The position numbers and the translations under genes are program-made. From contig CAJOEN010000010.1 of NCBI GenBank assembly GCA_905233475.1, positions 1 to 51,661 of the forward strand: a DNA stretch of 51,661 nucleotides, read 5' to 3'. The notes beneath the pieces are model-generated. The model worked only from the letters and a program-made list of their open reading frames with translations. It was not told the DNA's origin and ran no database searches. Positions within the stretch are counted from its first letter, which is position 1; each line of letters starts with the position of its first letter. Source of the DNA: an uncultured Bacteroidales bacterium. GTDB lineage: Bacteria > Bacteroidota > Bacteroidia > Bacteroidales > P3. Below, piece by piece: positions 26,709 through 34,814 of the stretch.

Positions 26709-27179
26709 TCAACGGATTGCCTTGCCGTTTAGTATGGCAGCTGTAAGAGTGTCGCCGTGATAGGTGAGTTTGAGGGAGAAAAACGGCACGTCGCCGCGCA
26801 GGAGGTCGAGAAAGATTTTATCCCCTTCCCAAATATTCAGTTCGGAAATCCTGTCCTTGCCAACCCATTCCAACACCCCCTCGTCGCAGGGCTTTTGTTC
26901 GCCCTCCCATTCCGTACAGGTGAAAAGGTGCATGTGTTCGCTACCGTAAATATCTGACACAAAAGTCACTATACCCCTGTATCGCCAGCGAGTTACGGTA
27001 AAGCCCGTTTCCTCGCGCACCTCGCGCAACATACATTCCTCGGGACTTTCGCCTTCCTCAAATTTGCCACCCACGCCAATCCATTTGTCGTGGTTTATGT
27101 CGTTGGACTTTGTGGTGCGGTGCAGCATAAGATACTGCCCGTCGCGTTCCAAGTAGCAGAGAGTGGTCGGTTGCAGCAT
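26709..27179 (-). CDS. Nudix hydrolase, MutT-like
   Basis: The 156-aa protein contains an intact Nudix box: G in GGKFEEGESPEECM followed by LREVREETGF (about residues 38-60), giving G-x5-E-x7-REV-x-EE-x-G with the metal-binding glutamates. The start (TTLCYLERDGQYLMLHRTTK) resembles 8-oxo-dGTP diphosphatases of the MutT type; the real substrate is not fixed by the sequence. It is convergent with ompH. Minus-strand TATCTTTG (plus 27253-27260) is a likely -7 box. Confidence 0.88.
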   Translation of the reverse strand: MLQPTTLCYLERDGQYLMLHRTTKSNDINHDKWIGVGGKFEEGESPEECMLREVREETGFTVTRWRYRGIVTFVSDIYGSEHMHLFTCTEWEGEQKPCDEGVLEWVGKDRISELNIWEGDKIFLDLLRGDVPFFSLKLTYHGDTLTAAILNGKAIR

Positions 27180-27252
27180 AGTGTTTGTTTTTGGTGAAAA
27201 ACAGCAGGTTATGTTCTTTATATACTTTTTTGTGTGTTTTTAAATCGGTCTG

Positions 27253-27260
27253 CAAAGATA
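27253..27260 (-). promoter_or_regulatory. Putative -7 box of the Nudix gene
   Basis: Minus-strand TATCTTTG; predicted leader about 65 nt. Confidence 0.45.
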
Positions 27261-27367
27261 ACACTTTTTGACCGATTATTTCTCGAAAAAAATTCAACAG
27301 CAGGGGTTGTTTCTTACTGCTTTATTGTAGATTAACAAAAAAATGGACACGTTTTTGAAAAAAACAG

Positions 27368-27375
27368 TATATTTG
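27368..27375 (+). promoter_or_regulatory. Putative -7 box of the DUF2079 gene
   Basis: TATATTTG lies 19 bp before ATG 27395, so transcription would begin about 13 nt before the start codon. No clear -33 box at the usual spacing. Confidence 0.45.
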
Positions 27376-27394
27376 CAAAAATCATTCGAAAAAA

Positions 27395-28810
27395 ATGAAA
27401 TACCTTAGTCGTAGCAAATATATAATTGCCGTACTGCTTTTTTCGGCGGTGATGTTCTCACTTATATCCCTTGTAAATCACTACCAGTTCCGTACATATT
27501 GTTTGGATTTAGGTTTGTACAACAAAATAGCATACGACTATGCCCATTTTAAAGTAAATGATTTTCAGGTATTTGCAGAGTTTGGCGATAAGCCCACCCC
27601 CTGTTTAGCCGACCATTTCGACTTGTATCTAATGATTTTTTCGCCTCTGGTTTATGTTTTTGGCACATATACACTGCTTATCGTCCAAATATTGGCTCTG
27701 CTGCTGGGATGTTTGGGTATGTATAAACTGATTTCTCTTTATACCGAAAACAAACTGTATTCCACCTTGGCTGCACTTAGCTTCTCTCTATTTTTTGGCG
27801 TTGTCCATGCGGCGGCCTACGATTATCACTCCAATGTGGTTATAGCCTCGGTGCTACCGTGGTTTATGTATTGTTTCAAAAAGAAAAGTTACGCTTGGAG
27901 CACATTCCTGCTGTTTTTTATGTTCATAGGCAAGGAAAATGCAGCCTTGTTTGTGCTTTTTGTGGTTGCGGGATTGGCATGGGACCACCGTAAAGACCGC
28001 AAGTCGCTGATATATTTGGCAGTATATGCAGTTTGTTGCCTTGTTTATTCGTATATCATACTGTCGATAGTAATGCCATCTTTAAATACCACAGGCGAAT
28101 ATCGCGGTTTCGCACGTTATGCGCAATGGGGCGACAGTTTCGGCAGCATGTTCGTTTACCTGATAAGCCATCCTTTGGAAACAATTGCCGCATTTTTCGA
28201 CCATCCCAACAAAGTGGAATTCTTTGTATGCCTGCTACTTTCCGGAGGTATAATCTGTTTTGCAAAACCGAACTACCTTATAATGTTGATTCCGCTTGCG
28301 GCACAGAAAATGCTTGCCAACGACCTGTATTTCTGGGGAATAGAGTTCCAATACAATGTGGAGATGGCACCAGTTCTGGTAGCCGGCGTTTTTATAATCC
28401 TTTCGGGATGGAAGAAGCAGAAAATCGCGGGTATAGCGGCTGTGGCAAGTACGGCGTTGCTTATTTTGGTTTCTGTTTACACAACCACAAATCATACCTA
28501 TTGTGGAATCCGAAAGGAGCAGGTACGCCTTTTCAGCCATAAACATTACACAAACGATAATATCCCTGTACGGGAGGCATACAAAATGATAGAAGCCATA
28601 CCCGACACCGCTTCGGTGGGAACCGCCATGCCCCTGCTTCCGCACGTGTCCCTGAGGGAGCATGTATATCTTATCAACCACTATTACGAAGAGCATCTCG
28701 CCGACTATCTGTTCTTGCTAAAAACAGATGTCAAAGATTTTGATGCCGTTTTAGAGAATTACTCTATAGTAAGCAACAAAGACAACCTTTATTTGCTGAA
28801 AAAAAGGTAA
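27395..28810 (+). CDS. DUF2079-family multi-pass membrane protein
   Basis: The 471-aa protein has about ten membrane helices. The N-terminal loop with FRTYCLDLGLYNKIAYDYAH and, further on, CLADHFDLYLMIFSPLVYVF, and the later AAYDYHSNVVIASVLPWF, are characteristic of DUF2079, which resembles GT-C-type glycosyltransferase/mannosyltransferase membrane proteins. The last 90 residues are soluble. A role in sugar transfer across the membrane is plausible by fold, but no acceptor or sugar can be read from the sequence. It stands alone with its own promoter. Confidence 0.82.
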   Translation: MKYLSRSKYIIAVLLFSAVMFSLISLVNHYQFRTYCLDLGLYNKIAYDYAHFKVNDFQVFAEFGDKPTPCLADHFDLYLMIFSPLVYVFGTYTLLIVQILALLLGCLGMYKLISLYTENKLYSTLAALSFSLFFGVVHAAAYDYHSNVVIASVLPWFMYCFKKKSYAWSTFLLFFMFIGKENAALFVLFVVAGLAWDHRKDRKSLIYLAVYAVCCLVYSYIILSIVMPSLNTTGEYRGFARYAQWGDSFGSMFVYLISHPLETIAAFFDHPNKVEFFVCLLLSGGIICFAKPNYLIMLIPLAAQKMLANDLYFWGIEFQYNVEMAPVLVAGVFIILSGWKKQKIAGIAAVASTALLILVSVYTTTNHTYCGIRKEQVRLFSHKHYTNDNIPVREAYKMIEAIPDTASVGTAMPLLPHVSLREHVYLINHYYEEHLADYLFLLKTDVKDFDAVLENYSIVSNKDNLYLLKKR

Positions 28811-28858
28811 CACGCCAAATGTTGCACACATCACTACAACACTTTCAATTTTAGCAAG

Positions 28859-29638
28859 TTATATATTTTTCTCCAGATTCTTCCGCGCCTCGGGATTGTT
28901 GGCGTGAAGCGCAGCAACAATCTGACAAACATCGAGTTCCGAACACTGGCCACAGTTCTCCACCCCTTTTTTCAAGGCACATTGGCGGATTTGGCACATA
29001 CTCTCGCAAAAAACGGTCTTTACCCCGTCTGCACGGCAACCCCCGCAGTTGATATGCTCCGGCAAAATATGTACGTGGTTTAGTTCCGACCACAGCTTGG
29101 CAGTCTTCTCGCGCAAGGCTTGGTCGTTGTTCTTGGTGGCGATATAGGCGTCGCACTTGGCGCAATCAAGGCCACAGTAGGAGGTCATATTTTTTTTCTC
29201 CATATAAACCCAAGTTAGTCCGTGCCTTGCGTCCTCGGTCATAAAGGGCTTGAAACCCTCACGCATATAAAAATCGTGCGCAAATCTTTCCTGCTGTAGC
29301 ACACAGAGCCATGCGCGCTCGTGCGGCAGGAGTCTTTGAATCTCACGAAACAGCAGTTTACCTATGCCTTGCCGCTGATATTCAGGCAGTACCATCAAAC
29401 GGTTCATATACAGGGAGTCTTTCTCCATGCTGCCACGGATGGAGGCTATTATTTGTCCGTCTTCGTTCTTTACCACCAAAGTGGTGTTTTGAGCAAATTC
29501 CTCCAAGGCATGATCCTCGGTCTCTGTCATAGGCAGGGCGTCCTCCCAGTCAAGCAACTTGCAACGCGAGCCGAACGCCTTGCGCTGCAGGTCGAGCAAG
29601 GCCGGAATATCCTGTTTTACAGCAAGTTCTATCTGCAT
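28859..29638 (-). CDS. GNAT acetyltransferase fused to a Cys-rich DUF3795 domain
   Basis: The 259-aa protein joins two domains. Residues 1-150 are a GNAT fold with the acetyl-CoA loop in LMVLPEYQRQGIGKLL. From MTSYCGLDCAKCDAYIATKN on (about residue 155) it is a Cys-rich DUF3795 domain with CGLDCAKC, CGGCRADG, CESMCQIRQC and CGQCSELDVCQI; such clusters probably bind zinc. The internal Met at the junction suggests two genes became one. The target of acetylation is unknown. Minus-strand TACTTTTG (plus 29673-29680) is a probable promoter. Confidence 0.88.
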   Translation of the reverse strand: MQIELAVKQDIPALLDLQRKAFGSRCKLLDWEDALPMTETEDHALEEFAQNTTLVVKNEDGQIIASIRGSMEKDSLYMNRLMVLPEYQRQGIGKLLFREIQRLLPHERAWLCVLQQERFAHDFYMREGFKPFMTEDARHGLTWVYMEKKNMTSYCGLDCAKCDAYIATKNNDQALREKTAKLWSELNHVHILPEHINCGGCRADGVKTVFCESMCQIRQCALKKGVENCGQCSELDVCQIVAALHANNPEARKNLEKNI

Positions 29639-29672
29639 AAGTCTGTAGTTTTATAAACACCTATTTGGTATG

Positions 29673-29680
29673 CAAAAGTA
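29673..29680 (-). promoter_or_regulatory. Putative -7 box of the GNAT-DUF3795 gene
   Basis: Minus-strand TACTTTTG. The IS-end relic starts 18 bp upstream of it, so the normal -33 region is occupied by relic sequence. Confidence 0.5.
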
Positions 29681-29697
29681 CGTTTTTTTCGCGAAAT

Positions 29698-29724
29698 ACC
29701 CTAAATTCCAGTTACAAGTGCAAC
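29698..29724. mobile_element. Solo insertion-sequence end (relic)
   Basis: Twenty-seven bases, from ACCCTAAATTCC to AAGTGCAAC, are identical to 51,561-51,587, where they form the outer edge of a probable insertion sequence. Here nothing of the element follows, so this is a leftover end. The gene-free stretch 29,639-30,241 also holds the hairpin repeat and a possible orphan promoter. Confidence 0.55.
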
Positions 29725-29794
29725 TTAGGGGAGGCAAAAGAATGGAATCTTGGCGTGCCGAAGTGAAGAAAACGCCAGTGGTTTTTTCGATAGT

Positions 29795-29931
29795 GAAACG
29801 GAGAATTACAACGCTCTCAAAATGGAAATATGTGGCGTGCTTTCAGCACGCTTGTTTTTGTGGGTGATATCCTTTAACCCCACTCTGCGTTCCTTGAGTG
29901 GAGTTATTGAGAACTCGTGCCGCTGGCACGA
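29795..29931 (+). repeat. Hairpin repeat, copy 2
   Basis: A GAAACGGAGAATTACAACGC block (29,795 on) matches copy 1 at 10,736-10,762 in 23 of 27 positions. It is followed by hairpins GCGTGCT/AGCACGC (29,835-29,851), CCACTC/GAGTGG (29,880-29,901) and TCGTGCC/GGCACGA (29,915-29,931). The linker GTTATTGAGA between the last two is shared with copy 1. The first block is in the opposite orientation relative to the hairpins compared with copy 1. Confidence 0.6.
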
Positions 29932-30098
29932 ATTTACCACGGTCGAAAACAGAATTTGAAAAACAAGCCCCATATATAACATAACCTGTCTCTTACACTT
30001 TATACATACATTTCTGTGACATTTATGAAAAAGATTTATCGGACACCAATAAAATATAACAATTATTTGTCATACAACAATATACACAGACATGTTTT

Positions 30099-30117
30099 TC
30101 TAATGACCATCATTAGA
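30099..30117. repeat. Perfect 8-bp hairpin
   Basis: TCTAATGA, loop CCA, TCATTAGA, in gene-free DNA. A related half-site (CTAATGACC) occurs about 40 bp further on. Role unknown. Confidence 0.45.
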
Positions 30118-30203
30118 AACCAACAACTATCGCAACCAAAAAATTCCTAATGACCGATCTGGGGATAAAATAAACATCAACTTCAAAAACTGCAAACTCT
30201 TTT

Positions 30204-30235
30204 AACAAAAAAACGGACTCGCTTCTTATCTTTGC
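30204..30235 (+). promoter_or_regulatory. Orphan plus-strand -7 box facing a minus-strand gene
   Basis: TATCTTTG (30,228-30,235) fits the consensus and follows AACAAAAAAACGGACTCG, a string seen again, nearly unchanged, at 31,281. It points into the 3' end of the minus-strand gene at 30,242, so it would make antisense RNA, unless it is the relic of a lost gene's promoter. Confidence 0.35.
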
Positions 30236-30241
30236 AAGTTT

Positions 30242-30667
30242 CTAGCGTACATTGACTTTAACCCCTTCTACCTCAACTCTCTGCATCACGGGATTAGGGT
30301 CTTCGGTATCTATCATAAGTGTCACGGGACGTACCACATCAGTTTCCATCATAGGATGTGCCTTTTGCATTTTTATTGGTGCCAATGCTATGTTTGACCC
30401 ACAGTCTGCCCCTTCGATAATAAGAGGATTGTAATTTTTATCCATAAACCTGATGTCATATTTACCCAGCCGTGTCGTCAGGCAATATTTTCCAAGAGAA
30501 TCCGTCTGTCCCGTGGCAATAGTTTCTCCATTTTCGCGAATTTCCACTGTAACCAACGACAAGGGTTCACCTGTCTCTCTAAACAAAACCGTACCTTTCA
30601 CCTTGACACTCTGTGCAGAGACGGCAATAGCGAACATCGCTGCAAATAGCAAAAGCATTTTCTTCAT
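30242..30667 (-). CDS. Secreted protein with carboxypeptidase-regulatory-like domain
   Basis: From ATG 30,667 the protein is 141 aa with a signal peptide (MKKMLLLFAAMFAIAVSAQ). The rest is a beta-sandwich of the CarboxypepD_reg-like type: VKVKGTVLFRETGEPLSLVT, ETIATGQTDSLGKYCLTTRLGKYDIRFMDKNY (read in parts), and a C-terminal strand with VEGVKVNVR. In Bacteroidetes this domain usually heads a TonB-dependent receptor; here it is alone. The longer frame from 30,739 would bury the signal peptide. It follows the gene at 30,736 on the same strand. Confidence 0.7.
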   Translation of the reverse strand: MKKMLLLFAAMFAIAVSAQSVKVKGTVLFRETGEPLSLVTVEIRENGETIATGQTDSLGKYCLTTRLGKYDIRFMDKNYNPLIIEGADCGSNIALAPIKMQKAHPMMETDVVRPVTLMIDTEDPNPVMQRVEVEGVKVNVR

Positions 30668-30735
30668 TTGTGTTTGATTTTTTCTTTTCAAACTAACGCA
30701 CATCATCCGTTTTACTTCCCATTCGGGAAACGCCA

Positions 30736-31203
30736 TCAAGACCTGCGCATACTACTACGGCACACATCGTATTCCTCGCCTGTAGAGATGACATAAACTG
30801 CCAGTTGGCCGTTCTCACGTGCAAACTGTAAAGCCTCCTCCAGCTGATTTTCAGGAAAAAGCCTTGTGCTGTCGAAATAGTACAGTCCGCTGTCGCGGTC
30901 GAGCCAGCCTCCCACGTATCCGTCGTGCTGCAAGGCGTGTGTTACCACAAACACAAGCGACTCGCGCGAATGGCAGCCCTGTGTGGCGGCGTAGGCCACG
31001 GCAATACCCTCGTCGGGCTGCTCCAAAGTACGCACGTCAATAGTGAAACCGTCGGGGCGAAACTGGCTGAAATTCCACAAGCGTTCCGCAATGGCTTCCG
31101 CCGAATCGGCACCGTTGTCGCTTTGTCCGCGCAACACAAAAATCCCCGCCACCGCTCCTGCGGCAACTACAACGATTATCAGCCAAAGCCATAGTTTCTT
31201 CAT
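30736..31203 (-). CDS. Membrane-anchored protein of unknown function
   Basis: From ATG 31,203 the protein is 155 aa. A single N-terminal membrane helix (about residues 4-25) is followed by a soluble domain with FTIDVRTLEQPDEGIAVAYA, DGYVGGWLDRDSGLYYFDST and ARENGQLAVYVISTGEEYDV. The second half looks like a compact domain seen in many Bacteroidales proteins of unknown role, in which the Trp-Leu-Asp and Tyr-Phe-Asp residues recur. Minus-strand TAACTTTG (plus 31,224-31,231) is a likely promoter, possibly shared with the gene downstream. Confidence 0.65.
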   Translation of the reverse strand: MKKLWLWLIIVVVAAGAVAGIFVLRGQSDNGADSAEAIAERLWNFSQFRPDGFTIDVRTLEQPDEGIAVAYAATQGCHSRESLVFVVTHALQHDGYVGGWLDRDSGLYYFDSTRLFPENQLEEALQFARENGQLAVYVISTGEEYDVCRSSMRRS

Positions 31204-31511
31204 TTTTACTTTTTTTGAAATTGCAAAGTTACGCAAAATATTTGAATTTTCGCTAAAAATCAGCAACAACAACCGTACCGACAAAAAACGGACTCGTTTA
31301 TTACATTAGCATGCTTTTAGCATAGCTTGATAATGACTGACAAGAATTACATACGATTACGAAAAAGATTCCAGACATTTGGAAATAAAGCTAAATGATA
31401 GCACTTATTCCCTGTTGGAAGTCCCGAAAAACTTTTGTATAGACGATATTAGATGTTGTGACGATAATAATTTTGCTATAAATAGTGTCCGATAAAACGG
31501 AGCATGTATCC
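31204..31511. other. Gene-free stretch
   Basis: AT-rich DNA without a believable gene. It holds the -7 box at 31,224-31,231 and a second copy (31,281-31,303) of the ACAAAAAACGGACTCG string found at 30,205. Nothing else is recognised. Confidence 0.5.
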
Positions 31512-32315
31512 TTATTCGTGATAGTCGCTCTCTTTCCATTCGAATTTCACCGTCTCCGGCACAAGATAGCGGCCTATCTTGTAGTCGATGTTGGCCTTGT
31601 GAGCCTGACTGAGCTGGAAGCACCTTCGCACACGGTACAGTTTTCCGTCTTTTATAAAACGGGCTCCCGTCTGGTGGAACCGGAAAGCGACATCCTTCGA
31701 CACGCACTGCTCGCGCAGGGCCAGAATCCAGTCGTAGTTACATGGACGTGCCTTGGCTCCCGACTCCCCTCCTACCGACACCTCCTCTATCATTTCGTTA
31801 AGATAAGGCGTAAGGTCCAAGGCGGTGAGCAGCGGAGAGGCTATGATGCTCTTATGCTTGATAGGCAGCGAAAGGAAAATGGGCAGACGATAGTCCGCCA
31901 TTTCCTGATTCTCCACCGTGCAGCCCACCATGACGTTGGGGTAGCCGTCGCCCCAGTCGTCGGGCACACACTCCATAAAACGGTCGATGCGCTTGGTGAA
32001 GAAGAAAAACCACAGATCGCTGCGCTGTTTAATCATCCGCCAGCATTCGGGGCGCCACTGATCCGCGTCTTTCAGCAGGAAATCGGAGGTGAAGCAGGTT
32101 AATACAATCTTGCCGCCCGCTATCTTCCACGACTTGTCGCGCTTTTTCTTTATCGGGAGCTCGAAATTGGCAGTCTTTCGGCATTCACTGCTGGAAATCT
32201 CGCAACCGTACATCTCGTCCTGACGGTAAACATAACAATACTTACAACCCGGGCTTATCTTGGTACAACCATGCCACGGATTCCAGTCGGCGTATATCTC
32301 CCAGTGCTCGGACAT
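31512..32315 (-). CDS. DUF5131-family protein (phage Gp37/Gp68-like)
   Basis: The 267-aa protein opens with IYADWNPWHGCTKISPGCKY then CYVY, the Cys motif of DUF5131, a family related to radical-SAM proteins and found in phages and bacterial genomes. Further family stretches are VLTCFTSDFLLKDADQWRPE, WFFFFTKRIDRF, NVMVGCTVENQEMADYR, and EEVSVGGESGAKARPCNYDW. The reaction is not known. It is a single gene, preceded by a terminator for the T9SS gene, and nothing phage-like is near it. Confidence 0.88.
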   Translation of the reverse strand: MSEHWEIYADWNPWHGCTKISPGCKYCYVYRQDEMYGCEISSSECRKTANFELPIKKKRDKSWKIAGGKIVLTCFTSDFLLKDADQWRPECWRMIKQRSDLWFFFFTKRIDRFMECVPDDWGDGYPNVMVGCTVENQEMADYRLPIFLSLPIKHKSIIASPLLTALDLTPYLNEMIEEVSVGGESGAKARPCNYDWILALREQCVSKDVAFRFHQTGARFIKDGKLYRVRRCFQLSQAHKANIDYKIGRYLVPETVKFEWKESDYHE

Positions 32316-32375
32316 AAATACTCTATTACAAAATCCTAATTTTCAACTTCTAATATATCCTTTACAACAAACTAA

Positions 32376-32405
32376 AACAGTGCAGAGATTTCTCTTTGCA
32401 CTGTT
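32376..32405 (-). terminator. Terminator of the T9SS cargo gene
   Basis: AACAGTGCA/TGCACTGTT form a 9-bp stem; the inner bases AGA/TCT can extend it. On the minus strand it is followed by a T-rich run (TTTTAGTTTG). It lies 29 bp after the stop at 32,434. Confidence 0.7.
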
Positions 32406-32433
32406 CTTATGAAAAAAACAACAAATTTTATTT

Positions 32434-33540
32434 CTATTTTGTTACCACAACCTGTTTTACGGAGCGGAAGTTACTATTTGAAACCTCCATAACGTAAAGT
32501 CCTGCTGTAGGCAGGTTGAACACCACCTTACCTGTGCAGTTGCTACGCTGTGCCACAGTTTGCCCCAACTGGTTGAAAATGCGCACATTCACCGATTCGT
32601 TGCCATTCACATCAAGGTAAACGTTACCTTTGCTGGGATTGGGATATATGCTGAAATTGGGTTCGGAGGAAGCTGTGGCAATGCTTTCGCTACCGTCGGA
32701 GAGTTCAAGTCCGTCGATGCAAAGTTGCGAACCTTTGGTTACAGTACCGCCGCCAGACGAAAGTACCAATATCTCCAATTTGTCGGGAACGATAGATGGG
32801 TCGTTGGCAAAGGAAATGTATCCCACTTCAAAATCGGTATATGTGTGAGTATGGGAGAGGCTGGTGTTGAACCCGCCACCAATAATCTTGCGTTTTCCTG
32901 TGGATGGGTCGTTTACTGTGCCTATGAGCAAAACTCCTCCCATATCTGCCGAATGTTCGGCGGGTTCATATTTGTATTTTCCAGTGAGTTTGACAACATT
33001 GAAACCGTTGAGGTCCATACCGCCCGTAGAATAGTTGTTGAAATCGAGGGTGTCGAGCATTGTAAGCGCCGATGGGTCGGACATGAGCCGGGGCAACATT
33101 GCCAGAAGTTCCATCACAGGTTCGGTGTTAAATTTGCCTATCGAAAGGATGGTGGGCATAACCACGGTGTCATTGTCGCCAAGCTTGCTACGAACAGTAC
33201 TGTTGACAATTATATCACCAATTTGGAAAGTCTCCAAAACAGCAGCCGTATTGCCAACCGGAGCTGTGGTGCTGTCCTTGTACATTTTCTGTAAAGGAAT
33301 ATCTGTCTGAATAGGAATCTGTTGTGAGAAAATTGTAAATGTCGTATCTATCGACCAACTCATTGTGTGCCATCCTGTTGGAGTAATATAATCGTCGAAA
33401 ACTTGAAAAATAGAAATAGAATAGCCCGGTGTGGCAGTCCAGTTTTCGAAAGAGCCGTTGTTTATGCTCATTGTACGTTGTGCGTTGGCCATGGTAATGG
33501 TCAGAAAGCAGGTTGCCAAAAAAGTAGTAATTTTTCTCAT
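32434..33540 (-). CDS. Secreted protein with type IX sorting domain (PCMD-like)
   Basis: The 368-aa protein has a signal peptide (ends about residue 20, TMANAQ), a carbohydrate-binding-like beta domain (NGSFENWTATPGYS at the start, then long beta-rich segments) and a type A C-terminal sorting domain (SIYPNPSKGNVYLDVNGNES, GLYVMEVSNSNFRSVKQVVV). The middle resembles the putative carbohydrate-metabolism (PCMD) domain of Bacteroidetes surface proteins, but I am not certain. It has a promoter at 33,582 and a strong terminator, so it is a single unit. Confidence 0.8.
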   Translation of the reverse strand: MRKITTFLATCFLTITMANAQRTMSINNGSFENWTATPGYSISIFQVFDDYITPTGWHTMSWSIDTTFTIFSQQIPIQTDIPLQKMYKDSTTAPVGNTAAVLETFQIGDIIVNSTVRSKLGDNDTVVMPTILSIGKFNTEPVMELLAMLPRLMSDPSALTMLDTLDFNNYSTGGMDLNGFNVVKLTGKYKYEPAEHSADMGGVLLIGTVNDPSTGKRKIIGGGFNTSLSHTHTYTDFEVGYISFANDPSIVPDKLEILVLSSGGGTVTKGSQLCIDGLELSDGSESIATASSEPNFSIYPNPSKGNVYLDVNGNESVNVRIFNQLGQTVAQRSNCTGKVVFNLPTAGLYVMEVSNSNFRSVKQVVVTK

Positions 33541-33581
33541 AATGTATAATTTTTAATGATTTTTATTCTAAATAATTTTTA

Positions 33582-33589
33582 CAAAAATA
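33582..33589 (-). promoter_or_regulatory. Putative -7 box of the T9SS cargo gene
   Basis: Minus-strand TATTTTTG; predicted leader about 35 nt to ATG 33,540. Confidence 0.45.
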
Positions 33590-33653
33590 CAAAAAATTTC
33601 TGAATCATTGTGATTTTTGTTTATGTAGTTCGTCATATTACTGATTATCAGCT

Positions 33654-34766
33654 CTATAAATCCTTAACAAGGTTTTTTACAAACTTGGAGTTACTCCAAA
33701 ATTCCTTAACAAATATGCGAATAAGGGTATATGCCGGTATTGCGGCTATCATGCCGAGCACTCCTCCTATCTTGCCCGCCACAAGTATCACAAGGAAAAT
33801 CTCCACGGGGTGTGCCTTGACGCTTTTCGAGTAGATGAGGGGCTGCATCACAAAGTCGTCTATCAGTTTCACCACAATGAAAATGCCGTAGAAAGTGAAC
33901 AGCAGCTGCATGATGTTGACGCCCTCGGTGGAGACGTTGAGCGTGGAAACCAGCAGTATCACAAAGCTGAATACCGAGCCTATCACCGCGCCGAGGTAGG
34001 GTATTACCACCATCACACCGCAGATGGCGGCGATAAGGAAAGCGTTTGGGAATCCGAAGATGGTGAAACCTACGAACAGCAGCAGCGTTACCAGTATCAT
34101 CTCGCACAAAAGTCCTATGAAATAGCGGGAGATAAGGCGGCGCGAGTTGGAGAAGATGTTATGCACCTCGTCGGTGTATTTGTCGGGCACTGCCGAATAC
34201 AGCAGGTCGCGCCAGTAGCTGCGGTCGCGCAGGAAGAAATAGGTGAGGAACAGTATGGTGAGCATTCCCATAAGCAGGTTGGCGGTAGTGGACACGGTGC
34301 TTGTCATCACCTTTTTAAGGTCGATGGTGCGTATTATGTCGAGCAGGGTGTTGTTCACCAGCAGCTCGAAAGAGTTCTCCGTGTCGTCGATAATGCCGTA
34401 GTCGATAAGCAGATGCCGCAGCTCCACGCCGTAATTGTTGGCGTACTCCACAATTTTGGAGGTGTCCATGTTCACCAGCTGCATTATCTGCGATATAAGC
34501 AACGGCAGGACAAGGTACAGCAGCAGCGTTACCACACCCACTATCACCGCCAGCACCACCCCTGCCGCCAGCGAGGGCGCTATGTGCAGACTGCCTATGC
34601 GCACCTTGCGCAGCAGCGACATCAGGTGGCCGCCGATAAGCGCCAGCACAAACGACACCAAGATGCAGATTACCAAGAACTTGAAATAACCTATCAAAAA
34701 GGCGGCGAGGGCCACGAATATTGTCAGTACGAGTATTCCGGTGAGTTTTCTAACGTTCAATGCCAT
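33654..34766 (-). CDS. AI-2E-family (PerM-like) membrane transporter
   Basis: The 370-aa protein has about seven to eight membrane helices with the family's soluble insert (about residues 85-150). The signature late region is visible: FGFPNAFLIAAICGVMVVIP, YLGAVIGSVFSFVILL, then DDFVMQPLIYSKSVKAHPVE. Members export autoinducer-2 or, in other cases, act as Na+/H+ antiporters; the substrate here is unknown. It follows the nitroreductase by 48 bp, probably in one transcript. Confidence 0.9.
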   Translation of the reverse strand: MALNVRKLTGILVLTIFVALAAFLIGYFKFLVICILVSFVLALIGGHLMSLLRKVRIGSLHIAPSLAAGVVLAVIVGVVTLLLYLVLPLLISQIMQLVNMDTSKIVEYANNYGVELRHLLIDYGIIDDTENSFELLVNNTLLDIIRTIDLKKVMTSTVSTTANLLMGMLTILFLTYFFLRDRSYWRDLLYSAVPDKYTDEVHNIFSNSRRLISRYFIGLLCEMILVTLLLFVGFTIFGFPNAFLIAAICGVMVVIPYLGAVIGSVFSFVILLVSTLNVSTEGVNIMQLLFTFYGIFIVVKLIDDFVMQPLIYSKSVKAHPVEIFLVILVAGKIGGVLGMIAAIPAYTLIRIFVKEFWSNSKFVKNLVKDL

Positions 34767-34814
34767 GATGTGAGTGTTTTTTGGGGGTGTGGCGGCGCTA
34801 TACTTAGTGCCGTG

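Noticed and set aside
31512-32315. Prophage remnant at the DUF5131 gene
   Set aside because: No structural, integrase or lysis genes are close by; the family is also common on chromosomes.
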